DNA from: a virus
Reading direction: 5' to 3' (one strand)
Virus record (IMG/VR): IMGVR_UViG_3300032820_000110
Span: 1 to 24,739 of that record
DNA: 24,739 nt
The notes below the pieces were generated by a model. That model saw only the letters and a list, made by a program, of their open reading frames with translations. It was not told the origin of the DNA and did no database searches. Made by a program: the position numbers and the translations under genes. Below, one piece after another: positions 1 to 9,320 of the stretch (positions are counted from its first letter, which is position 1; every line of letters begins with the position of its first letter).

Positions 1-3000
1 CTGAAGTTCTTGCCCTATTTTCTTCTTAAGAAAATTCCAAGACTTATTATTGGCCGCAAGCTTATTAAGTTTCATATTATCTTCGACCATTTCATACATC
101 ATGCCTTTTTGTTCGAAGTTTAACTTTCTACGTGAAAACTCAAAGTTTTGCTGGTCCTTAGAATATTTGACCAAACTATCTACCCATTTAGCATATAACT
201 TATCTGGATTAGCAATACTTATCCTACTAAGAGTGGTACTTTTACCTGCAACCAAATTCTCAAAAACACCCATTACTTTCTTAGATACCCTTTTATAATG
301 AGCACTAACACCATCTTCTGCTTTTATATGTCCAATCCTTCTCCCATCTCTAACAGTACGTAATAACCATTCTGCAGTTCTATCAGCATCAAATTCTGCA
401 AAACCCTTCTTAGTATCTCTATAAGCAGGGTTTGTCTTTTTAGCCTCTTCATAGGCTTCAAGTAATCTATCTCTTAAGCCGGGTTTAAAATGAAGTTCTT
501 CTAATTCATTAAGTTTAACTATATGCCCTATTTCATGGGCTACATAAATTTGAGCCATTTCTTCGCCCAACTGTTGGCTTGTGAATTTACCTTTCTTAAA
601 TGCCTTGCTAAGAGTTATTAACTCTTCTTTACTCAGAAATTTCAGTGCATATGGTTCCACCCGAACTGGGTAAGTATCTACTACAACTACCCATTTATCC
701 TCTCTTATTTGATAACTTGCTGCTGGATGAAGTTTAAGAGAACCATCGTCTTTTTGTTTAAGTTTCCATAGTGCATCTAAAGCATATCTAGATTGAGTAT
801 CGTTATATAACAAACCAACCTCAAGATCCTCTCTTTTTATTTTTGAGTTATATTCTGGGTTTATATCATTATAAGTAAGAAAAGTTACATCGGCTTTTAT
901 ACCAAACCAATTAAGGGAATCTAAAGTTTTAAGCATTGGTTTGGTCAAACTACCAAGATACTTTTTAAAATCCTCAGACATACTAGTAGTAGTCTTAGTC
1001 CTCTTTATCCCAGGTAATCTACCCTTCATCCAGTTTTTATCTATATATTTAAAATCAATCTCTGCATCTAAGCTATTATTTACAGCAATACCCCTGTTAT
1101 ATAATGAGGTCATATCAATACCCTCACCGAGCTTACTCCAACCAGCTATAATTGATGACATCTGCATCATGTCATATTCATCAGCTACTACTTCTTCTTC
1201 AGGGGTTCTCATACCCTCTATTTCTAAATTAGATACAGACAACCCAGCAGCCATATCCATAGGTTTTAAGTCCATAATATCCTGCTCTTGTACAGTATCG
1301 TAGATAGCATCATGGATATCTTGATAAATAGTTATCCTATCTTGATTTTCCTGCCCTGGTGTTGTGGGTCTTAATAAATGGTATTCAGATAATTTGTCCT
1401 CATTAGGAAATAACATTAAATCCCCATTATCATTATAGCCCCAGCCCAATAACCCAGATCTTTTGTTAAGATCAAGCATTTTTGTCTCTAAATCCTCTTG
1501 TCGCTCATTTATTCTTTGTGCATCTTCAGGGGTCAAAACTGTATCTTCTACCATTTCTCCTTCTTGTTGTGCTCGTGCTTCTTCTTCAAATCTTTCAATC
1601 TCCCATTGTTGGTCTGTTGTATAAACTCGTCCTGACACCCCATTTGAGTCATAAAACTCTACTTCCTCATAAATAATATCTTGAAGGGCCCCAGTCTCAT
1701 TACTCTTGTCCTCAGTTATAAGTCCTTCACTAACTAACCTTGCTAATGCTAGGTCCTCTACTTTTTCTCCCCTCTGCCCAAATAGCTCTTCTTGTCTCCC
1801 TGTTCTCGTTCTAAATGGGTTTCTTTTAGTTTGAGGTAATCGGAATCCTGGAAGTGCAGCAAATTCTCCTTTTGACTCTTTGGTATCAAGGCCCCCCATT
1901 TGATCTATTATTGTTAACGCACTAGATGATGGATACCATTTAGATTTAGTTTTTGGCCTTTCTAAAGGCAGTGAAGGGTAACTAATCCTAGTCTCTTCTT
2001 GTTGCCACTCTTCTTCAAGAAGTTCCCTTATCTGTTCTGCCCTTTCTGTAGTTAAATCCCTAGGTCCAGCTATATTTATTGTCTTACCTTCTAAACCATG
2101 ATTAACCATAAACTCATTTAATTCATACCAAGTAGGATTTACAATCAACGGTTTTCCTTCTTGTCTCGCTAACTTTATAGTTAAATTAGTACCAGGAGAG
2201 CCTTCTTGAGCCCCCTTCTCAAGCTTAGTGTTATATGTACCCTCTTTGTAATTAGTGAATACAATAGTCGCATCAGACTTTAGAATATTCTCATGCGTTC
2301 TAACTCTATACTTCTCAGCATTCGTATCAGTCTCTTTTGATTGTTCAGATTCAACTAACCCATAATTTTTAAGTGACTCTATATGCTGGGCCTTATCCTT
2401 AGCATTATTTAGATAACCTAATGGGGCAATACCTCCTGTTGGTATTTTCAATCCATCAGCAATTTCTAATCCAAGAAAATCAACGCCTTCTTGCCCCCCA
2501 GTTACAATTTTTCCTGGTCTCTTTATTCTAGAAAGTTCTTTACTAGACTTACTCTGACTATCCCAAAGCTTGTTTAAATTCTGCCCTATTTTAGAATTAA
2601 TTAGTTTTTCATCTACTTCCTTAATAAGGAAATGAAGAAAAGTTCCTTCTGTAGCTGTTAACTCCGTACCTTCAAGGTTATACCTCATTGACTTTATAAA
2701 TGAAGTTATTTGTCCCTTTAATCTTTGAGTTGTTCCTCTCTGATCAGAAGAATTCCTAATCAAATCACTTATAGTATATTCTGAGTATATCTTACCTTTA
2801 GACTCAATTAACTGCATAGGAGCAACATCTTGAAGGGGTATAGACACATCTAATTTATTTAATACTTTCCCACCAGCTTTTTGATTTGCCTTAAATCTAA
2901 ATTCATAGCCATGTTGCCTTGCCTGATGCAGGATTGTCTGGAAGGCATTAAAAGCGTGAGCTAAATTACTATTATCCCATTCTTGATCTGCCTTTAATAA

Positions 3001-6000
3001 AGCCCTACCTAAATGTATAACACTCGATACATCAAAAGGCTTTGTAACTTTTCTATACTCAAGATCAAGTTCATCTGCATAAGCCTTTTTATTTTCCCTT
3101 TTTCTTTTATCCACCTTGTCATATTTTTTATTAACCCTAGCTAGAACCTCTTTTGCATCTTCAGGGGTTATTACTCCAAAAACTGCGGCTTTTTTTCTTT
3201 TTGGTGATGCTCTATTATTAGCATCTATAAAAACCCTATCTATAAAATCAGATACTGGTAATAAGCTCTCTTGTAGTGCTTTTTTACCTGTTTTAGATTC
3301 CCCTCTATATGGTATTAAAATAGATTCTGGTGAAGGAATATGTTCAATAACAAATCCTAAATCATCTTCTACCCACCCCTGTGCTACGGGTAAAGGAGAA
3401 TCTTGTGTTAGCATTTCTAGAATATTAAAATACCCACCTGGGATACTCAATCCAGGAAAACTTAATTTATAAGCATCTACATCTTTAGGAATTTGTCGGA
3501 AATTAAATTTGTAAAATTTTTGTGCCCAGCCTGTTCCCTTTAGTACTTTATCAGTAAGAACATGTACAGGTACTGGAACAATCTTCCAATCTATACTGTT
3601 ATTAATATCTATAAGCCTACTAAACTCATTAAGTATATCTAGACCCGGTTTTGCTTTAACATCTTTATCAAATAAGAGATTAAAATTAGCTTTCTCTTGA
3701 GGGGCAAGTTTATTTAATATTTCTCTTTTAACTGCTGTATAAGCTTTTTGGATTGCCCTATCATTCTTAACCTTGTCTAAATCATCTCTAAACCTTCTAT
3801 AAGGCTCAGCATTCTCAAACATAGTTTTATTTTTACCTATGCGTATAACATTATCTTGTTCAGCTTCTTTTATTGTGAGCTCATAAGGATCTATACCATC
3901 AGCATTATTAGGATCAATAGATAATATTTCCTCTTCAGCAATTGTCTCTTCATCTTCAGTTTTTCTTTGCTCTTCTAATCTCCTTTTCTCTTGAGTTTCA
4001 ACAGCTTCTAATGCGCTTTGTATTTGGCCCGTTTTCCCCTCTTGTTCTTCAGCTAATGTAAGTTGTATCTCCTGAGTAGCTCTAATTTTATCTAATGCTT
4101 TTTCAGTTATTTGTAAGCCACTTAATCCAGTAATATCTTCCCCTTCTAAAGTGGTTCTCATAATTTGTAATAATCTTTCTTTAAGGGCCTCTCCTATTTT
4201 TCCCCATTCTTGTAATGGTAAAGATAACTTAGTAAGGTCTGTAACTTCCTTCCCACCCCATAGCTCATTATAAATACCCCTTAATACAAAGAAATCTGCA
4301 TCTTCCCCTTTTTTAGCACTTCCCCAAAATCTTTGTAGTACTCTTACTACCTCTTCTCCTGTTTTAGCGAGGTCTATATTAGATAAAGAATTTGTTAATC
4401 TAGTTTTATTTGCAAGGTCAATATTACTGGACTTAAAAGCTTCTAATTTTTGGTCTTCATTTACATCCTGTATATCAAACCCATTTTCTACTTTGAACCC
4501 ATCTTCTTCTTTATGGAGCTCTCTTTGTTTCTCTGCTGCCTTCTCTCTATCTTGTTGATTAGTAAGTTCCCTATGAACTACTGCACCCTCTTTGTTCTGC
4601 ACCTCTATAACAATATCGTCTCCAGGTTGTTCTAATCTCAATTTACCCAAAGCCTTAGCTATTGAAGCTCTGGAACCATCAGTCCTCCTAAATTCATCAA
4701 CTTTATTTTTTGCTGTACTAATTAACATCCCAACACCATCTATAGCGTGACTAAAGACTGTATTCTCCCCAATTATTTCCTGCATCTCTTTTGCAGTGGG
4801 TAAATTATCTAGCATTGCCGAACTGACAAAAAAGGAATCCTTACCAGACTTAGGATTAAAAATATTAGATAATTGAGCTTTAATATCCTTAAGAGATTCA
4901 AATATCCTATTAGGTTGAGATATATCAAAATTTGCGGCAGGAACAAGATCAAGCTCTGAAAGATTAGGCACCTTGGAAGATTTAATAGGTACTACTGCTT
5001 CTGTGCCCTTTACTTTTCTCTGTTTACCCTTTTTAAGGTCCTGTTCTAAAAAGGCTCTAGTTTTTCTATCCGCTGCCTCTTTTTGCTTTTGGGTAGTTCT
5101 TTTTCCTTGTGGGGTATCACTTGGTGTTTCTGGTCCCCCTTGAGTTGCCCCAAGCATATCCCTACTTTTCCTAAATACTGATTCCGCTGTTGATGACACT
5201 CCTCTACCACCGCCAGCAAAAAGACCACCACTTGTAACACCTTTAAAAGCCGCCTCCATAACATCCATTTTCATTTGGGCTGTAGTGTAATCATCATCAA
5301 TAGCGAGTCTTTGTAACCCTGTCATAGTATCCTGAATAGTTTCAGCACCACCTTCGGCAACAGCACCTTGAGCAAGACCCATTCCAATATCAGCACCAAT
5401 TTTTTGTAATTCTTTTTGAAGCCCCATATATGTAGCTGCTTCAGCTGCTGAGGCAGTTGCTATTTTACGTTTAATTATACGTAAAAGAGGTGTGATAACT
5501 GAAGTAGCCATAATAACTTCAGCCCCAACACCAACACCAGCATAAGGCACACCAACTCCCATACTTATAGCAGCTTCCCTACGACCAGTCATACCTTCCC
5601 TAGCAAAAGTCCCAAAAGTTATACCAGTTCCTTGAACATATTCCTGTGCATAAGCTCCTGCTAATCCACCTACAGCTCCTGGTCGCCTAATACCAGATAG
5701 CCCTGCTCTAGTAAACATCTCCCTTTTAGCTCCAGGCCTACCAAGAACTTTTTGCATTAACTTAAGACTACCTTCCGCTAATTGATCATCCCATACCTTC
5801 TGTTTAGAAAGTAACTTCTTACCCTTCTTCGTAAAAGACTGCCCTATAATTTTTCTCAAGGCCATTTTAGAACTTTGAGAAAATCCAAACTTGGCTGCTC
5901 CTCCAACAGCAAGACCACCCCACAATGGGGCAGTAGACCCAAGAGCAACAGCAAGAATAGAACCAATAACTGCAGAAGTTATACTAGCCAACATAGAAGG

Positions 6001-6861
6001 AGTAAATTGCCCTAAACCTAATACAGTTTGGTCTACTAAATCACTAAACTTTTCAGAACTATGTAAAGCATCCTCAAATGTAGGGACACCAATCATATAT
6101 TCTGAAGCAATCTCTTCTAATAATTGTGCATGTTGTAAAGACTGATTAGCTTCCCACTCATCTCCTGTAAGGGTTTCCCAAGCAGCGTCAAAATAATTTA
6201 TATTTGCCGCTAGATTATAGGCCCCAGAACTTACACCCCTGCTGAAAAGTTGCCCTTTAGTAGAAATAGTTTCTTGGGCACCTTGCCAATCAGTTAACTT
6301 AGGAGTGGTTTGGGGTAAACGGGCTTCAAATATATCTCTAATGGGAGTATCAGCAAATTCTGCAGTTCTAGTTGCTTGTGCTGCTGTTGTTGGGCCAACC
6401 ATTTCCCCCACAGGCATTAAAGCTGCAATACCTTCCTGAAAAGCTCTAATTCTTTTAGGGGTTTGTTCAAACCACTTAGAATCTTCAGCCTCAGTTAATG
6501 CTTCGTCATACTTACCTTCTTTTAAAAGATTCCATGTTTTTGTGTGTTCTTTATTCCAATTAGTACCTAACTGAAAATTAACTGAGGCTAAACGCTCTAA
6601 AAATAAAGAGTCACTAACCCCTAGTTCAGTAGCTTGTGTTTGTGCTGCACTCCATGCTTTAGCTGAATCTTCCTTTAACCACTTATCACGGACTTCTTGA
6701 GGAACTTCATCCCCAACTTTGTAGGTTTCCAGTTCTCTTTTTGTTAATTTGTGTCCAACACCAGCAGTAGGATTACCCTTAGTATCTGTATAGACATCAC
6801 TTCTATTACCTTCAACTTCTGCAGAGGATAAATAATTTAAAAAAGATTGAGGAGCGGCCAC
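1..6861 (-). CDS. Giant polyvalent internal virion protein (GH24 lysozyme + cpYpsA/SLOG + HEXXH peptidase), 3' end outside window
   Basis: The frame is open for 2287 codons to the left edge, so the C-terminus is missing. The start is GTG at 6861, 2 nt after the upstream stop, with AGGAG at 6871-6875 at good spacing. Residues 1-150 are a T4-lysozyme/GH24 domain: E17, D26 and T32 match the spacing of T4 lysozyme E11/D20/T26, and NFQLGTNWN (95-103) is a family motif. Hydrophobic Gly/Ala-rich segments lie near 279-324 and 434-462, followed by an AEGGAETIQD stretch typical of large phage virion proteins. An acidic coiled coil lies near 950-980. Residues 1448-1615 match circularly permuted YpsA SLOG proteins: VTGGQEGVD (1453-1461), RTHENILKSDAT (1521-1532), AGPR (1598-1601). 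H2109-E-I-G-H2113 with E2156 in an ExxADxxA motif indicates a zinc peptidase. The likely role is an ejected protein that cuts the wall during entry and carries effector domains into the cell; that role is inferred. Confidence 0.88.
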   Translation of the reverse strand, partial: MAAPQSFLNYLSSAEVEGNRSDVYTDTKGNPTAGVGHKLTKRELETYKVGDEVPQEVRDKWLKEDSAKAWSAAQTQATELGVSDSLFLERLASVNFQLGTNWNKEHTKTWNLLKEGKYDEALTEAEDSKWFEQTPKRIRAFQEGIAALMPVGEMVGPTTAAQATRTAEFADTPIRDIFEARLPQTTPKLTDWQGAQETISTKGQLFSRGVSSGAYNLAANINYFDAAWETLTGDEWEANQSLQHAQLLEEIASEYMIGVPTFEDALHSSEKFSDLVDQTVLGLGQFTPSMLASITSAVIGSILAVALGSTAPLWGGLAVGGAAKFGFSQSSKMALRKIIGQSFTKKGKKLLSKQKVWDDQLAEGSLKLMQKVLGRPGAKREMFTRAGLSGIRRPGAVGGLAGAYAQEYVQGTGITFGTFAREGMTGRREAAISMGVGVPYAGVGVGAEVIMATSVITPLLRIIKRKIATASAAEAATYMGLQKELQKIGADIGMGLAQGAVAEGGAETIQDTMTGLQRLAIDDDYTTAQMKMDVMEAAFKGVTSGGLFAGGGRGVSSTAESVFRKSRDMLGATQGGPETPSDTPQGKRTTQKQKEAADRKTRAFLEQDLKKGKQRKVKGTEAVVPIKSSKVPNLSELDLVPAANFDISQPNRIFESLKDIKAQLSNIFNPKSGKDSFFVSSAMLDNLPTAKEMQEIIGENTVFSHAIDGVGMLISTAKNKVDEFRRTDGSRASIAKALGKLRLEQPGDDIVIEVQNKEGAVVHRELTNQQDREKAAEKQRELHKEEDGFKVENGFDIQDVNEDQKLEAFKSSNIDLANKTRLTNSLSNIDLAKTGEEVVRVLQRFWGSAKKGEDADFFVLRGIYNELWGGKEVTDLTKLSLPLQEWGKIGEALKERLLQIMRTTLEGEDITGLSGLQITEKALDKIRATQEIQLTLAEEQEGKTGQIQSALEAVETQEKRRLEEQRKTEDEETIAEEEILSIDPNNADGIDPYELTIKEAEQDNVIRIGKNKTMFENAEPYRRFRDDLDKVKNDRAIQKAYTAVKREILNKLAPQEKANFNLLFDKDVKAKPGLDILNEFSRLIDINNSIDWKIVPVPVHVLTDKVLKGTGWAQKFYKFNFRQIPKDVDAYKLSFPGLSIPGGYFNILEMLTQDSPLPVAQGWVEDDLGFVIEHIPSPESILIPYRGESKTGKKALQESLLPVSDFIDRVFIDANNRASPKRKKAAVFGVITPEDAKEVLARVNKKYDKVDKRKRENKKAYADELDLEYRKVTKPFDVSSVIHLGRALLKADQEWDNSNLAHAFNAFQTILHQARQHGYEFRFKANQKAGGKVLNKLDVSIPLQDVAPMQLIESKGKIYSEYTISDLIRNSSDQRGTTQRLKGQITSFIKSMRYNLEGTELTATEGTFLHFLIKEVDEKLINSKIGQNLNKLWDSQSKSSKELSRIKRPGKIVTGGQEGVDFLGLEIADGLKIPTGGIAPLGYLNNAKDKAQHIESLKNYGLVESEQSKETDTNAEKYRVRTHENILKSDATIVFTNYKEGTYNTKLEKGAQEGSPGTNLTIKLARQEGKPLIVNPTWYELNEFMVNHGLEGKTINIAGPRDLTTERAEQIRELLEEEWQQEETRISYPSLPLERPKTKSKWYPSSSALTIIDQMGGLDTKESKGEFAALPGFRLPQTKRNPFRTRTGRQEELFGQRGEKVEDLALARLVSEGLITEDKSNETGALQDIIYEEVEFYDSNGVSGRVYTTDQQWEIERFEEEARAQQEGEMVEDTVLTPEDAQRINERQEDLETKMLDLNKRSGLLGWGYNDNGDLMLFPNEDKLSEYHLLRPTTPGQENQDRITIYQDIHDAIYDTVQEQDIMDLKPMDMAAGLSVSNLEIEGMRTPEEEVVADEYDMMQMSSIIAGWSKLGEGIDMTSLYNRGIAVNNSLDAEIDFKYIDKNWMKGRLPGIKRTKTTTSMSEDFKKYLGSLTKPMLKTLDSLNWFGIKADVTFLTYNDINPEYNSKIKREDLEVGLLYNDTQSRYALDALWKLKQKDDGSLKLHPAASYQIREDKWVVVVDTYPVRVEPYALKFLSKEELITLSKAFKKGKFTSQQLGEEMAQIYVAHEIGHIVKLNELEELHFKPGLRDRLLEAYEEAKKTNPAYRDTKKGFAEFDADRTAEWLLRTVRDGRRIGHIKAEDGVSAHYKRVSKKVMGVFENLVAGKSTTLSRISIANPDKLYAKWVDSLVKYSKDQQNFEFSRRKLNFEQKGMMYEMVEDNMKLNKLAANNKSWNFLKKKIGQELQ

Positions 6862-6863
6862 AC

Positions 6864-9320
6864 TTATTGGCTCCTAGCTGCTATAGCTGCTTTTTTGCGC
6901 CTGAAATAATCTTCATACCATCCAAATTTTTGACCAAATAAACTCTGTAGACGATGTGCCATCAAATACTCTGTACCAAATCCTTGGCTCTTGTTTGGGT
7001 CTACAATAAGCTCACCATTTTTGTCTTTTTTTAGCTTGCCCTCACTATCTCTTTCATAAACCTCCCCAATTCCGCCTATTGTCACATATAACAACTTATC
7101 TGTATCAGGATCAAACACCCCATTCATTTGACCAATAATACCCCCAACATTCGCCATATCTTTTATCGAGTAACCAAATTTATTCTTCCACCATTTATCA
7201 AACTCGGTTATCCTTGCACCCTCGAGCGTCTCTCTAAGATTCCTCAATATGGCATGACCACCAAGCTCACCTAGAGCCATCTCTGATTGCCTAATAGAAT
7301 TTTCTATCCGTATTGTTGTTTCTTCATCTCTTGTAATAAATGGGTCTCCTTCCCTTGCAATATTCTGCCTTTCCCAATGAGAAAATAGATCAAACAGATT
7401 AGCTGTAAAAGCATTTTGCACAACCTCATTAAAACCTCCATATCCTGTCTCAGGGTCATATAAAGCTTGAATAGTTCTAGTAGCTATATCTGATGTCTCC
7501 TTGTCCCAATCCGAAAACTCATTTAAAAAATATTGTTGCATCTTTACATTATGTTCTAACGTATCTTTGTTCGCAGCAATAGCATTCTTTAAATCAGCAT
7601 CATACTGTGCTGGAGTTTTTCCTAATATAAGCATTTTGGTCATCGCATCTATCTCAGCTACACGCTGTAGCATCGTTGCATTAGGGTTACCTATTAATGA
7701 CCAGTTATAAGCTAAGTCTTCAAATACTAGACGTTTCTCATTAAGAGAAGCCGTTTTTGACTTTATAACATCACTAGGTGTTATTAAATCATGTTTAGCC
7801 ACTATCAACTTTGCATTTAACCCCTTAAGCTCATTCTCTAAAGCATTTTTATCTTCAGTTAATTTACCTCTCTTATTTGCTGCAGCTGCTATTGAATTAT
7901 CCGTTGGGACTCCTTTATCCTCATTAGTTTTATCTTCACCAACTAATCTTTTCCTTGTAACTGTTCTTTCTCCACCTTTTACCGTTTGGGTTGTCTCATA
8001 CTCTTCTACTTTCTTATTCTCGTAGTTCATCATCTGCTCATCAATATAGAGCTGATCTTTAGCCATCTGATCTTTATAACGCTGAATGCTAGGGCTACCA
8101 ACTTTACCGTCCGATATCAATTTATCTATCTTGGCTTGTCCCTTGGCTATTCGTAGTGAAGCTCTCTTAACCCTTCTTACAGTACCTTTTGTTCCCCTAA
8201 GTCCTGTACCCCCTGGGCCGAGAATTTCAGGGAATGCCTCAGTTCTTGCCACAACATCAGCGTGCCTATGAGATTGTTCTCTTAAACTAGCTGGAGTTAA
8301 ATCGTCTTTACTCCAATTATGGAGATAAGAAGAAACATCCCCATCTTCAGTAAATACTGCTCTTTGCTCATCAATACTATCTGGGTCCGTAACTACGTCC
8401 TCTGGGGGTTTTGCCCCTGCCATAAGTTTCTTTGCTATTTCACCTTTAAACTCTTTTTTCTTCTCTAATTCTTTAACTTCACCAAGAGGGTCTGTTTGTA
8501 TAGATATTCCTGATTTTGTAATGAGTGTTTCAACTTTTTCCTTTAGAGCTTCTGTATGAGTTTCCTGTTGTTCCAAAAGGGCTCCCACTTTCGCTCTTAT
8601 CTCTACAGGTGGTAAATCCTCTAGGTCCTGGGCCAACTTATCTATTTCTTTAGTTATACTAGTTATATTCCCCTCTAACCTTTTTATTTCTGCCTTTTCC
8701 TCATCCCATTCCTCCCCAACAAGATTTTCTAGGTCCTTCATATCCACACCCAATGAACCAGCTATTGCTTTCCCTTGGTTCCAATAAAATTGTTCCTCTC
8801 CTCCTTTTGCAACCCATAAGTTCCTTATCATTACTTTGCCTAACCCTTGTATATCTTTCTCGGAGAATCTAGTAAAGGTTTGTTCATCCTCTACTCCTTC
8901 CTCACCTATTCCGGCTCCCGGTGCCCCATTTTTTATAACTCTATTACCATCTTCTAAAACCGTAGTCCCTCCAAAGTCACCTTTAGCATATTTACTTGGG
9001 TTTTTTCTTAAATCTCTTCTTACTTTCTTTGTGTATTTTAAAAACCCAGGAACCGTCTTCCCAAGGTCTTTAATAATAGTTTTATTCTTTGGGAGATTAA
9101 CCGCTTTTTCATTAATTTTGTAACCAACAATAGGATCATCGGGATCCTCAACAATTATCCCATTAAGAATGGCTTTCACCCATACGCTACCCGCGAATTT
9201 TTTTCTTGCTTTTTGTTCTTGTTCAGTAGGTACACCACTGTTCCCTAATTTTGACAGCATTACCTGTCTTAAAGGAGACCTAGCTAAGCCACTGGCAAAC
9301 CCACCATAATCAGTCGCCAT
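6864..9320 (-). CDS. Large coiled-coil internal virion protein (818 aa)
   Basis: I do not recognise a named family. The 818-residue protein is highly charged and mostly helical. It has a clear coiled-coil stretch around residues 205-270 (alternating Glu/Lys with regular Leu/Ile) and further helical segments around 400-450 and 500-540. There is no signal peptide or obvious membrane segment. Its start overlaps the stop of the S74-domain gene by one base (TAATG), and the giant lysozyme-domain gene follows 2 nt after its stop. That position, between small Ala-rich proteins and a giant lysozyme-bearing protein, is where T7-like phages encode the gp15-type ejection protein, so an internal core or ejection-channel role is inferred from synteny. 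A tail structural protein is an alternative. Confidence 0.8.
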   Translation of the reverse strand: MATDYGGFASGLARSPLRQVMLSKLGNSGVPTEQEQKARKKFAGSVWVKAILNGIIVEDPDDPIVGYKINEKAVNLPKNKTIIKDLGKTVPGFLKYTKKVRRDLRKNPSKYAKGDFGGTTVLEDGNRVIKNGAPGAGIGEEGVEDEQTFTRFSEKDIQGLGKVMIRNLWVAKGGEEQFYWNQGKAIAGSLGVDMKDLENLVGEEWDEEKAEIKRLEGNITSITKEIDKLAQDLEDLPPVEIRAKVGALLEQQETHTEALKEKVETLITKSGISIQTDPLGEVKELEKKKEFKGEIAKKLMAGAKPPEDVVTDPDSIDEQRAVFTEDGDVSSYLHNWSKDDLTPASLREQSHRHADVVARTEAFPEILGPGGTGLRGTKGTVRRVKRASLRIAKGQAKIDKLISDGKVGSPSIQRYKDQMAKDQLYIDEQMMNYENKKVEEYETTQTVKGGERTVTRKRLVGEDKTNEDKGVPTDNSIAAAANKRGKLTEDKNALENELKGLNAKLIVAKHDLITPSDVIKSKTASLNEKRLVFEDLAYNWSLIGNPNATMLQRVAEIDAMTKMLILGKTPAQYDADLKNAIAANKDTLEHNVKMQQYFLNEFSDWDKETSDIATRTIQALYDPETGYGGFNEVVQNAFTANLFDLFSHWERQNIAREGDPFITRDEETTIRIENSIRQSEMALGELGGHAILRNLRETLEGARITEFDKWWKNKFGYSIKDMANVGGIIGQMNGVFDPDTDKLLYVTIGGIGEVYERDSEGKLKKDKNGELIVDPNKSQGFGTEYLMAHRLQSLFGQKFGWYEDYFRRKKAAIAARSQ

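Noticed and set aside
5046-5264. 72-aa minus-strand frame inside the giant gene
   Set aside because: It is out of frame within the continuous giant coding region and has no ribosome site.
1-6861. N4-type virion RNA polymerase as the identity of the giant protein
   Set aside because: The size and the N4-gp56-type capsid made this worth considering, but I saw no RNA polymerase catalytic motifs in the translated part.
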